Source of the DNA: Leucosporidium creatinivorum
Lineage: Eukaryota > Basidiomycota > Microbotryomycetes > Leucosporidiales > Leucosporidiaceae
Direction of reading: 5' to 3'
Length of the DNA stretch: 64,000 nt
Assembly (NCBI GenBank): GCA_001600635.1
Contig: BCKL01000014.1
Coordinates: 14,202-78,201, forward strand
Positions within the stretch are counted from its first letter, which is position 1. Each line of letters starts with the position of its first letter. Below, piece by piece: positions 20,701 through 31,222 of the stretch. The notes under the pieces were generated by a model, which worked only from the letters and a program-made list of their open reading frames with translations, was not told where the DNA came from and ran no database searches. The translations under genes and the position numbers were made by a program.

Positions 20701-23221
20701 ATGGATTCGAACGGGCTACCCCTGCAATTTGGTCGTCCTCAGCCTGTCAAAAGTACCCAAGCTGCTACAGCTCGAATCGACAGCACAAAGCGTCAAGAGG
20801 TGAGCCCTGTCGCTGAGCTCTCAAGTCAGCCTCCAAGCTGACCTCGCATCTGCATCTGTAGCCTCTCTCGACAGCACCAACAATCAATCTCTCTGATCCT
20901 AATCTTGCTCTCGAAGCGCCCCGTCGTGCACCCCCTTCAGACGACGAGGAGGAGCTCGAGGAGCAGGAGCAGGGAGCCGTCGAGGCCAGCGGGACTGATG
21001 ACAGGGAGGGTGCCGACTTGCCTGTTTCCCACGAGGTCGTCATGAAGGATCACACCAAGGTATGTAGCTGCTGCATAGCCTAATCTCCTCAGCTAACGCC
21101 GGCCGCCCCTTCAGACCGTCTCCGCCCTCTCTATCGACCCGTCTGGCAGTCGCCTCGTCTCGGGTTCCTACGACTACGACTGCAAACTCTGGGATTTCGG
21201 AGGTATGAGCTCGAGCTTCAAGCCGTTCCGAAGCTGGGAGTGCAAGGAGGGTCATCAGGTGCGCTCCGCTCGCTCTCCTTCTGCAGACTGAGGGCTGACG
21301 AGTACTCTTTCACTTGCAGATCCATGACGCTCAATTCTCGCCGTCTGGTAACGCCATCCTCATCGCTTGCGGTACCGACCAGGCCAAGCTGTTCGACCGA
21401 GACGGCCTCGAGACGTGAGCTTCAATGTCCTCGCTCGGCGATTGCTCCCACTTACTAACTCGCCTCATCGTCGCAGCGCCGAGTTCAAGAAGGGAGACGT
21501 CTACATTCGCGACCTGCGTCACACCGAGTAAGTCCCGTCCCCTCATCGCCGAAGCAGCTCGTTGACCCTCTTCTCCACAGCGGACATGTCGCCGCCATCA
21601 CCTCGGTCGCCTGGAACCACAAGAATCCCAATCTTTTCCTCACCGCTTCCGAGGACAGTACTCTGCGCATCTGGGAAATCTCCAACAAGCGCAAGTCCAA
21701 GTCGGTCATCGTCGCCAAGTCCAAGGAGCGCGGCGGAAGGTCCAAGGTGACGGCGTGTGCGTGGAGCTTGGATGGCAAGTGGATCGCTGCAGGTAAGTCT
21801 TCAGTCTCGCGATCAGCTCTCGGCCAATGAGAAGCTGACTCGGTCCCCCGACAGCCTGCGAGGACGGAGCGATTCACGTCTGGTCGGCGAGCGGCACCTT
21901 CGCTCGTCCAAATGCTGTAGGTCGCTATTCGAGGCTTGTCGCCGTGTGCTCGATAGCTGAGTCTTCTTGCCTTCGCATAGTGCGCCGAAAAGGGTCACGA
22001 AAGGGGAACAATCACCAGCGCTCTCGTCTTCTCCGCCGACGGCCGCCAACTCGCCAGTCGAGGTGGTGATGGCACAGTCAAGCGTATTTTTTCCATCTTC
22101 TTCCATCTCCCAGCACATCAGCTGACCCCCACCTCGCAGTCTGGGACACCAAGACTCTCAAGAAACCCCTCTTCACCGCGACCGATCTCCCCTCTCTCAA
22201 CGCCGAGACGAACCTCGTCTTCTCCCCCGACGAGCGCTACATCCTCACTGGCACCTCGGGAGCCCAGGCGGGTGTCCTGGCCGGAACGGCGGACGAGGAG
22301 AAGCTGAGGGAGGCGACTTCTAAGACTGGTAGTGGAGGAAAGGTCGTTGTGCTGAGGAGGGAGGGGCTGGAGGTCATCAGGAGTCTCGGTGCGCTTCACT
22401 CGCTTTCTTGAGAGTCCGACGGGCCGAGCTGACCTCCTTCCGCTTCATAGACATCTCGGCCGCCTCGGTCGTTCGCGTTCTGTGGCATCCCAAGATCAAT
22501 CAGGTGCGCTGAAACCACCACCTCCTTTCTCTGAGCCTCGTTAGCTAACTTGTCTTCATCCAAACAGATCCTCACGGGCTCAGCAGACGGCTCAATCCAC
22601 GTCCTCTACTCGCCGCTCACCTCGCTCAAGGGAGTCACCACCGCCGTCGCTCGAGCACCGAAACGCCGCGCTCCGGACGACTTCTCTTCGTCTACCGCGC
22701 TCGACCGACCCATCATCACACCGCACTCGCTGCCCATGTTCAAGGAGGACGGAGGCGATGGGAACAGGATTGGCAAGAGGAGGCGCGAGAGGGAGAGGCA
22801 TGATCCGCAGAAGACGATGAAGCCTAGTGAGTGCTTTCGCTTTGTTTCTGTCGGCGACGAACGCCAGAGCTGACGCTTCGATTTCCCCTCAAGTGCCGCC
22901 CATCGTCGGACCCGGTCGTGGAGGTCGTGTCGGCGCTGCTGCTACTCAACACATGGTGCAAGGACTCGTACAAGACGCTCTGCGCGATCAAGATGTACGT
23001 CTAAACTCCCTCTCTTCTTAGCTTCTCCTCTTCTTTCCTCGCCGTCGACGCCGAAGCTGACCCTCCCCTCCTTCCCGCTCCTCCAGCCTCGAGAAGCCCT
23101 CCTCAAGTACGCCACCAAGGACGTCAACGACAACGAATGGACGGCGGCGTGGACAGCCAACCAGCCGAAGCCGGTGTTTGATATGCGACCCGATCCGGAG
23201 GACGAGCAGAAGAAGAAGTGA
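20701..23221 (+). CDS. WDR70: WD40-repeat protein, WDR70 (Gad-1) homologue
   Basis: A multi-exon gene (first exons 20701-20799, 20862-21059, 21115-21258 and 21320-21414, several more after) encodes about 600 residues. An acidic N-terminal region (SDDEEELEEQEQ) leads into LPVSHEVVMKDHTKTVSALSIDPSGSRL, the typical start of the WDR70 propeller. Repeats follow, such as SGSYDYDCKLWDF, TASEDSTLRIWEI, AACEDGAIHVWSA, GGDGTVKLWD and TGSADGSIHVLYS. The C-terminal segment includes KRRRERERHDPQKTMKP, GPGRGGRVG and a final DVNDNEWTAAW...QPKPVF, which matches how this family ends. Human and fission yeast relatives act in nuclear chromatin and DNA-repair processes; function here is by homology. Neighbours are unrelated. 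Confidence 0.85.
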
Positions 23222-23732
23222 GCGAGAGGGAGAGGAGGGCGTGGGAGCTGGCTGCGCTGTTGTAACTCGATTTGGCAGTTTCGCTTCACTCGGGACTGAG
23301 GGCTCGGAGAAGCAGCTTGGCGAGATCGCTCGAGGAGCGCTTGGACGGGCTCACCTTCGCTGTTCTCGGCCGTCATCTCGACCTTTGCTCTCAGCTGCTG
23401 TGCTCTCCTCCTGCAACACTCCTCCTCGGAGCGCAGTGCTTTCATGGCTGCTTCGTGAGAGGAGGATGTCGTGTCGTCGAAGCTGAGCGAACGAAAGCCG
23501 AGTGGACGAGGGAGCAGCGCCGAGCTTTCGCTTCTCGCTTCGAGGAGCTGAGGCCGAGTGATAGAACGAGCGAGGCCCATTGCAGTCGAGCTAGCAAAGC
23601 GTAAAGCGTTGTTGTCGACCCTTTCACAGCGTGCGAAAGCAGCGACGTCCTGCGAGAGAAGGAACATTTAGCTGGCGCTTCGTCGCCGAGCAGAAAGCAA
23701 AACGACGCACCTCATCATCTAGCCTCAGTGGC
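23222..23732. other. Convergent intergenic region, nothing recognised
   Basis: These are the 3' flanks of WDR70 and the F-box gene. Open frames here on both strands lack features and codon patterns of the neighbours. Confidence 0.4.
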
Positions 23733-25268
23733 TCAGGTGGGAGAAGGGGGCACAAAGTGATTGAGCTTGACCTTCAACCCCCTCGAGGCCAGTACATCGA
23801 GCACCCCGCTAGTCTCCACCTCGGTCACTTGGCTGGCGTCGCAGTCAAAGTAGATCGCTTCCACTGTAACATCGAGGTCACGAGGCCATCCTGGGCTCGC
23901 CTTCAGCCAGCATTCCATCCGATGCATCGGTTTCTCGTTCACCGGGATACCACATCGGTACAGCTGGACCGAGGAGGGAACGAACGCGACGAGATCGTCG
24001 CCCCCAGAGATCTCAAGGCGTTGGAGGCGAGTAAAGCGGGGCAGAATCGTGCTGAGCCACTGGTGGAACTTAATCGTGTCCGTCACCAAGTCTAGGTACC
24101 GGAAACCAAGATCGAGGTCGACTAGATTGTCCGCCATGGACGACCAAACCTCGGTCGCTTTGTCGAAGGGCCAGCTGCGGTAGTGGACGCAAGTTTTGAT
24201 TCTTGCTCGCTTGAGGGTGCGCCCAGTCACCTCGAGCAGAGCCAGGAGAAGGTCCGAGTCATCGCCCGAAATGTTTAGTGTAGTGATTTGATTCGGGGCG
24301 GCGGCAAAGGTAGGGCTTGGTCCAGGTTCGAGCCGGTTGACATGGACGCCGAGGTGTTCGAGATGGGAGAGCTGGAGGAGCCGAGGGACGTCTTCGGACA
24401 TGATGTCCGAGCGCTCGGCGTAAGTCTTCGATGCGGAGGGTCGGTACTCGAGCGATCTTAAGGGCCGTTGCTGGAGAAGTCGGAGCAGCCTCTTCCTGAC
24501 CGACGCATGCAGGCTGCCAACCTCGACCTTCTGAACATGAGGAGCTTCGGCTAAAGCGTCGACAAAGGCCTTGGCTAAGACTCGCTCTTTCGCGTCGGTC
24601 CGAGACGACTTGAAGTCACCGTCGAGAAGAGGAGAGGCGAGGATCATGGTCGTAGTGCTGGCAGCAAGGTGTGGAGCGTGCCGAGCGGTGCCGACGTAGG
24701 AGAGAGCCTTGGCCACCGAGCTGAGGGTGACAAAGGTGAAGAGGACTCGTTGGGCGGAGGGGAGCCAAGCTCGGCAGACGAGGCAGCTAGCTTTGACAGT
24801 CCCGATCGAAGGCTGGATCATACGAATGTCTGTCTCCCATTATAAGGTGAGCGGCAAGTTGTAAGTTGTGAGCCGGTGCTGCGCTGTCTCCTCGAAGATG
24901 AGGAGCAGGATGTCCTCGGGGAGGTTGGCGGCTGCGAAGCGGTGAGGGAGGTCAGCTTGCGCTCTTTCATACCCTCCAGAGCTCATCCCCACTTCCATGC
25001 ACCTTCCCTTGTAAAGTCAGAGAGCAAGCGACTCACCCTGCATCGAAGAAGCGCACGACCCGCTCGTGAGCGTCAGCTTCCGCTCGTCCTGCAGTCGAGT
25101 CGAGCGAGAGCAGCTCACCTTGCAGTCCTCCTTGGGGCTCAGAACAGCAGAAGTAGCATTGATGAGCTCTCCCTCTCCTCCAGCAGTAGTAGCAGCAGCA
25201 GTAGCGAGCGAGCTTTGTCCTTCCTCCACCTCGTCTTCGAGTCGAAGAGCAGCGAGCGAGCTTTCCAT
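23733..25268 (-). CDS. F-box/LRR-type protein with an in-frame stop after the F-box
   Basis: Exon 1 (25037-25268) encodes a low-complexity N-terminus, MESSLAALRLEDEVEEGQSS. A GTGAGT intron with CTGAC branch leads in frame to exon 2 from 24931, which begins AANLPEDILLLIFEE, the first half of an F-box. The second half, VKASCLVCRAWLPSAQRVLF, follows in the same frame after a TAA at 24840-24842. The rest (to 23733) is about 360 residues of Leu-rich, repeat-like sequence (LLQLSHLEHLGVHVNRL, ITTLNISGDDSDLLLALLEV, LQRLEISGGDD), as in fungal F-box proteins that recruit substrates to SCF ubiquitin ligases. A recent pseudogene, stop read-through or sequencing error are all possible. An ATG at 24821 could start a product lacking half the F-box. 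Confidence 0.6.
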
Positions 25269-25621
25269 GCTGTAGGAGCGTGAGGGAAGATTTCAGCGAG
25301 ACAGTCGAGCTTCTACTACAGAGTTACAAGCCTACGAGCAGCGTGCGAGTCGAGTCGCGAAAAGCAAGTGAGTGAGCGGAGGCAAAGAGACGAACCGAGG
25401 GCGAGGGCGAGATGAGGTTGTCTTGAGCGAGACGACAAGGGGCTCTGAGCCGCTGCAAAAGGACGTTTCGAGTTCTTGTACAAGCTCTCTTTACTTGTAG
25501 TTTTACACCTCTCCCTTCTACCCACTTTCACTCCTCTCTCGTCGCTCTTCAGCTCAAGCTCGTTCGCCGAGCTCCTCGCAAGCAATGTTGAGCTGGAGTA
25601 TGCGGTAGACCATATCATCGA
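25269..25621. other. Intergenic region, nothing recognised
   Basis: Upstream region of the F-box gene. A 100-codon minus frame at 25316-25618 has a skewed Ser/Arg composition and no motif. Confidence 0.35.
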
Positions 25622-26175
25622 ATGAGCTCGGCTGCTAGACTCACTTGCTCTATGTATGTACTGTCCTCCGAACTCTCTCGCCTGCGCATCCTTCCACCCG
25701 CTAGTCCTCCGACTTTCAATTCGGTCTTGGTGTGCTGGGTGTTGCTGAAGCGAAGCCCGACCACCTCAGCGGAGGTGCAGAATCTTGTGAATAGGGTGGT
25801 TGATGCAGAGAATGATCGAAATGCCGGCTGGGGTTTGACAATGGACGTTCGACTCGGCTCTGTGAAAGGAAAGAGTTAGCTGGCTCGTCAGACGCGCCTC
25901 GTCGACAGCGGCGCACCCGTACAGCTTCAATGGACGTCTCAAAGCTCCTCCTACTACTCTACATGCCCGACACGCCGTCTGTACTGCTCCGTCAACGCTT
26001 GGCGGAGACCTGTGACCCTTCGGCGATCGTTCTGGTGGATTTGACGGCTCAACCCGAGATGATTACGAGTGGCCGACTATGTGTAGACGTATTCAAGTCT
26101 ATTCGCCTCGATTGCCGCCCCCGACGAGCTGTAGGTGAGGATCTCGGCGACAGCGGACCGAGCGGAAGGGCTTGA
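25622..26175 (+). CDS. Possible small protein gene (hypothetical)
   Basis: Two open stretches look coding. The first contains SAEVQNLVNRVVDAENDRNA (near 25770-25830). The second (25930-26175) begins MDVSKLLLLLYMPDTPSVLL and includes CDPSAIVLVDLTAQPEMITS. They can be joined by a GTGAAA...GACAG intron near 25861-25908 in phase, but the donor is weak. The end of the second stretch runs into the 1.1-kb duplicated segment that starts at 26121. There is no recognised domain and the start codon is uncertain. It could be a truncated gene whose 3' end was replaced when the duplicated segment landed here. Confidence 0.3.
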
Positions 26176-27265
26176 GGGTGAAATTTCGAGTATATCTCTG
26201 TAGGTCGATTGGGAGGTGAAAGATCAGCGTAACGCTCTTGAGAGATCTAGCTGTAGGTGGTTAGCTCGCGCATCTCGAGGAATGTGAAAAGACGTGTTGA
26301 GAGACCTCGCCATCCCTTTCCCTCCGTCTTCCTCCTCGTCCATCTCGCCCGACATGGCGACGCTACGATCAGCAGTTTCGAATCTCGGTCTTGCTCCCTA
26401 AACCCTCAACAACCTCCGACCTCCGAGCGTCGACCTTCCACGCCGCGTTCCCCTCCTTCGGCGCCCATCTCGCTCTGCACTCGAAGGATACGCTCTCCAG
26501 GCTCAGCAGTCGCCGAGCTCCATGCACCTGACCTGATCGACCTATGCGTGCTTTCCCGAGGCTCCGAGACGCCTGTCGTCGGATCGAGCGACGCGGCTGA
26601 GATTGGAGGCAGGCCTCGGCAGCGGCGGGCGCAAGACACGACGAAGACGATGCGAGACGGCTGAGAAGCTGTCGGCAGGGCTTCAGCACCATACTAGGCC
26701 TCTGTTCCGACCACCGCCTACCCCTTCGACCCAGCCGCTGCTGCGACCCCCCTCGGCCTTCATCCAGCTCCGACTGCGCCAGCATACGAGTTCGGACTCA
26801 CCTACAGCTACCTTAATCGACTCTTCCTCGCCGATCGTCCTTACATCAAGGCTCTACATCTCCAACCGCCTTCAAATCGCCCTGCTCGAGCTCTAAGACC
26901 GGTCGACGAGCTCTATCGCCGCTGCTGTAGGGCAGCGAGGTTCGGTGGAGGGACGAATGAGGCTTGCAGAGCTGTACAAAGCGCTTAGTCGACTGCTGGT
27001 GGTGACTCGGAAGCGATCGAGGTGAGTTTGAGTGAGTTCAAGCTGGAAGCGAGGCGGAGGCGACGATGCCGGGTGGAGAGCTGTAGCGGTGTAGGCGAGT
27101 AGGAGCAGGCGAGCTGGGCGTTGGGCGATGAGACGGACGAGATGAGCTGATGAGGTGCAGACGCAGCGATAGAGGGAGAAGGAGAAAGGGCCGAGCCAAC
27201 TTGGACTTGGGTCGGCGCTGTTTGCTGAGCCTCTCGCCTCCCTCTCCTTCCTTCTCTCTTCACCT
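26121..27265 (+). repeat. Direct segmental duplication, left copy (matches 31223-32378)
   Basis: About 1.15 kb is strongly similar to 31223-32378, from CCGACGAGCT...AGGTGAGGATCTCGGCGA to the pyrimidine-rich leader just upstream of the kinase-like gene. Shared landmarks include AGACCTCGCC...CCCTTTCCCTCCGTCTTCC, CTGACCTGATCGACC and GTAGGGCAGCGAGGTTCGGTGGAGGG. One plus-strand frame is conserved in both copies (EFGLTYSYLNRLFLADRPY here; EFGLTYSSLARLCLGHRPS there), followed by ALHLQPP and RPVDELYRRCCRAARF. A minus-strand frame ERYADLSPPNRPTEIY / ERYADLSPSDRPTGIY is also shared. No family was recognised. Confidence 0.85.
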
Positions 27266-27451
27266 CTTTAACACGTCTCTTCGCGTACCACCTACCGCGC
27301 CTTCAGCTACCAACTCGGGCGTCACCTACCTCTTCGCAAGTACACCTCTTCACCCTTCGACCCCGCCAGGTTTGTCGTTGTTCTACCCACTCGGATTCCT
27401 TCTCTCGTAGCGCTTCAACGCTGACGATTGAACACCGCTAGATACAACTAT

Positions 27452-29292
27452 ATGGCCACCTTCTCCAACCGTCGTGGGCACCCTATCAAACTGCCCCTCT
27501 TGCCCTCCTCATCGTCCAACAACGGAGCAGGATACGCTACTTTCTACCTCGTGAGGTCGCAGGAGACCTACATTGCTGGCGTGCGCTCTATTTCTGTTTC
27601 TCAGATAACGCGGCGACTAACGTCCTCGTCTGCAGGGAGCTCAAGGCGCGGTATATCGACTTCTCTCCGAGGGCGAGGCTACTGCTCGCGACGCGACAAG
27701 GGCTGGGAAAGCCTCCTCCCGCTTCGTCGCCAAGGTAGTACAGGGATCTGTATGTAGCTACCCGTTGACGACTCGATGCTCGAAGTCCCTCGCTCGAGCT
27801 AATCCCTTTCGTTTCGCAGGACAAGGCGATGGCGCTTCGACACGAGGCGAGCGTCTACCGGCATCTCTGGCAGAAGGATGGCGCGTCGGAGCATGTTTTG
27901 AGGGCCTTCCACTGTGGCCCTGTCGAATCGGAGGTCACTGCGCTTGTCCTCGAGGGTGCAGACGTGGTAAGTCGGCGTTGGCTCGGCGTTGCCAGTGCAG
28001 TCGAAGCCGGTCGATGCTGACCTTCTGCCTCCCTGCTACGCGTTCTGCAGTCGTTGGCCGAGTACATCCATCTGCTCGTCAAGCCTCGAGAAGATGTCCG
28101 GTACCGACTCAGGGAGAAGCTCGAGTTCGTCGGTCAACTCGCCGAGGCTATTAAGGTGCGCCTTCGCTTTCGGCGAGCTCGAGAAGATTGCGCTGACCCC
28201 GACGTTGTGAAAAACAGTGGCTGCATGAACAAGGCACATATCATAACGACGTCAAACCGGCCAACGTCCTCGTCGTCTCGGATCCGGTCGGCTCAGCTCG
28301 TTTCGTCACCAAAGTCGCCGACTTCGGCCTCGCTACAGGGAAGGAGCCATCGTGCGTCCTCTCTTCTTTCCACACTTGTCCGAGGATATAGCCTGACCAT
28401 CCTCTGCAGACCCTGCAACGGCACTCGCCCCTTCATGGCCCCCGAATGCCTTCTCTTGCGCCAACAAGTGCAGAACGGCGCGCTCGAAGGGCTCGGCATC
28501 ACGACTTGGAGCGGTGCCAAGAAGTACCATCAAGAAGTGGGAGCTCAATTGGGCAAGGTCAATCTCGACGCGCAAGACGTCTGGGGATTCGGAGTATGCG
28601 CGTGAGTTGCTCGCCGTCCTCGGCCGATCTTGACGGCCTACTAATCGCTTCCTCATCAGCCTCGGCATGTTCACTGGTGCGACTCCCACCCAGCATCTGC
28701 ACAAGGACCTCGGACTGGACCCCGGACTCAAGCTCGAGCCTGAAGTTATCGCCAGGTACGTCTTTTCGGCGTGAGGTTCGCTCGGTCTTGCGAGCTCTTA
28801 GAGCGCTGCTAACTTGATCATCTGACAATAGAGCTTCCTCTCGCGCCTTCTCGAATGCTGCCTCGTCAAGCGCGCCAGTGGGTCTTCAGTCGGGCGATTG
28901 GAGAACAGTAGCAGTAGCTGACCTTCTTTTCCGACGCCTCCGTAGACCGCAAGCCGATCGCTACTATCGTCTGTTTCCTCCGCTTCGTTCGCGCCGAAGC
29001 CACGGCCGATGAAGATTTCCCCCTTCTGGACGCCCTCGCAAGCGCCCGTCGCCAGATCGCCGCCACAAAGACGCCTCTCCCACTCTCCACCTCCAACTGC
29101 GCTACTCCACTCTCCCCCTCCACTCCCGCCTTATCTTCGCCACTCGTCAACCCTCCTTCCTCCGCCTCCGATCTACTCGCTCAAGCTCCTTTCATCCTCC
29201 TCTCCCCACCTACCGACGCTTCGTCACACCCGGAGCCACCTCGTCTCCGTCAACGCTTCCAGGATGAGCCCGAGGACAACTCGGAAGGATGA
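27452..29292 (+). CDS. Protein-kinase-like protein (ORF ends at an in-frame TGA)
   Basis: Multi-exon kinase-fold gene. Visible parts in order are a Gly-rich loop GGAQGAVYRLLSEG, the VAIK-type lysine in SSRFVAKVVQG, helix-C Glu in RHEASVYRHL, catalytic loop EQGTYHNDVKPANVL (HND in place of HRD), DFG in KVADFGLATG, a PE motif in NGTRPFMAPECLL, and DVWGFGVCALGMFTG. The C-lobe ends in FLSRLLECCLVKRA and continues NRKPIATIVCFLRFVRAEAT after another intron. Asp of the catalytic loop and of DFG are present, so activity is possible. The frame reaches TGA at 29290-29292, but coding-like sequence continues in the same frame beyond it (next entry). The upstream region is the left copy of the 1.1-kb duplication. 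It resembles fungal orphan (FunK1-like) kinases only loosely. Confidence 0.65.
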
Positions 29293-30181
29293 ATCGACTC
29301 GGCGACCGAGCAGTCCAACTCGCTCGCAACGGCCGAGGGACCGACAGGGGAGGAGAATCATTGGCCATTGGCGACGGGTAAAAACGAGGAGATCTTGATC
29401 GACACGGCGGGAGATGGAGTGCTCGAGCTGGTCGTCTCGGCGCCGAAGGTCGCCATTGCCGCTCATCCCCAAATCTCTACCAAGGGCAAGGAGAAGGCTC
29501 GCGCTCCGCTCTCCCCAGTCGACCACAACCGCCACGCCGCCCTTCCTCAGCCTGAGGACCGCCTCGCTCCCCTCCGCCCCGTCGCCAGCTCTCGCCGTCT
29601 TTTCCTCGGCTCCTCTTCTTCACCATCATCCCTTCCCCGGCCTTCTCCCCCACCTCTACTGACGACAGCACCTCCTCCCGCCCCGTCTCACCTCCCTACG
29701 TCGAGATCGACATCCGCCCTTCTCGGCGCTCATCGACGAGGAAGCTAAGCGCGCGAGTCGGTCAACAGGGCGGGATCTACGCGCACCTCCCACCTTTCCT
29801 CGACCTCACCGACTTAGAGCACAAAGCCATGGTCAAAGTTATGGACGAGAACGAAGAGCACGTTTCGTCGGAGGACAGGCTTCGCCTCACTGTTCTCATA
29901 AAGGAGGTCGGTCGGCGGAGGATTACGCAGAACCTCAAGAGCCGAGTCTACGAGTGCTGTCTATGCAAGGAGAGTCCTTCAGATGAGAGGGCTTCCTATG
30001 GTCACCAAGCGCAATGGAAGTGAGTCGATGGAGGCTGTCGTCGCGTTGCTTGCTGATACCCCTTTCGCTACAACACAGGCACGTCAAGAAGCTTCAGCCG
30101 AAGTGCAAAGACCCGCACAAGAGGGAGTTTGGATGCTCGTTGATCCGAGAGGTCGGTGGACCTGCTCTCAGCGATTCGTAG
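29293..30181 (+). pseudogene. Coding-like continuation of the kinase-like gene
   Basis: Past the TGA the same frame reads ATEQSNSLATAEGPTGEENH and VLELVVSAPKVAIAAHPQIS. A change of frame between about 29550 and 29640 is then needed to reach FSPTSTDDSTSSRPVSPPYV, GGIYAHLPPFLDLTDLEHKA, EDRLRLTVLIKEVGRRRI and VYECCLCKESPSDE. A regular GTGAGT...ACAG intron (about 30020-30078) leads to KKLQPKCKDPHKREFGCSLI and a TAG at 30179-30181. The balanced composition and clean intron argue that this was coding. It may be the damaged 3' half of the kinase gene, or a separate small gene with a Cys-rich end (CCLC, KCKDPHKREFGC). No family was recognised. Confidence 0.45.
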
Positions 30182-31222
30182 GGGTTGGAGGGGGGTGTAG
30201 AGACGTGGTAGACGAAGATTCATAGGGCATTTTAGCTATTGCATTACATTATCGGTATCTATCGACGACTTGTGCAGCGCTCTTTCATTCGAGAAGACGA
30301 GTCTGAGCTCGCCGGACTTCTCTCGACTGGCTCGGCGAAGAGGGGAATCAGCTCATTCGCAGGCTGATAACGGCTACGGGTTCTAGCATCCTCACTTCCG
30401 GCATTTTGGATGGCGGTAAACGTCATTCGGCGGCGCTCAAAGCTCGACCTTGCTGCTCGAGCGACTTCGGCGCGACCTGCGAAAGCTCGAGCAGCGGGTC
30501 AGCTTCATCTTCGGCAAGCTCGAGCACAAGAAGAGCTCGCACCTCCTCAAAGGGATGTAGTAGCATGTATCTAGCAGCGCAGAAGTGCATGCAGAGCCTA
30601 TCAAGAGCGAGGAGGTCAGCATCGCGCGCTCGCAATCGCCGAAGTCTCGTCTCGGCGCCGCAGAGAGCGCGACTCACAACGAGACCTCGCAGGGGCCGCT
30701 TAACGCCGAGCCGCACGAGAGCTTCGAGTGGCGGTTCCGTGTTCATGCTGAGAAGACTCGTAGCCCGCAGAGGCGAGGAGCAGGGCATACGTGAGCCGGC
30801 GGCGCCGAGAGCGGAACGGGCGTCCCGAGCCCGTCCTGAGCAGTCTGTAGGTCCCGTTGCGATCGTAGCGGTGAGATTCTGTCTTCTGGCGAGCTACTCT
30901 AGCAGCGAATGACGCACCAAAGCCTCGCAAAAGCGATTATCGGGAGGAAGCTCGGCGGAGGTCGAGTGATGTAGACGAGCTCGGTGACGACGCTGCCGAT
31001 GGGTAGCAGAAAAGTGAGCACGTGAATTCACTCGGTATGAAGCATCGAGGCTTACAGGACGATGCACATGATCCTATCGGCGATGAAGCTGAGCGAGAAA
31101 GGGAGCGCCGAGCTTAGCCCCGTCAGCCTCAGAAGGAGAACCAGGCAGCTTCTGAGAGCTCATCAAAGCTCCTGCTGAAGTTTTTTAGGAGATGAGGGCT
31201 CTCATCGTGGACGAACGAGCTC
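30182..31222 (-). other. Region with intron-like structures but no supported gene
   Basis: On the minus strand between about 30930 and 30423 three well-formed introns can be drawn. One has a GTATGC donor. One has a GTGAGT donor, a GCTGAC branch and a TAG acceptor (about 80 nt). One has a GTGCGA donor, a GCTGAC branch and a CAG acceptor (about 69 nt). Joined, they give only a short frame (MNTEPPLEALVRLGVKRPLR then a stop soon after the next junction). This could be a decayed gene or a spliced non-coding transcript. Nothing else was recognised up to the duplicated segment at 31223. Confidence 0.25.

Noticed and set aside
20696-20715. GGATTCGAACGG resembling a tRNA T-arm
   Set aside because: It overlaps the WDR70 start codon and first exon; no tRNA fold is present.
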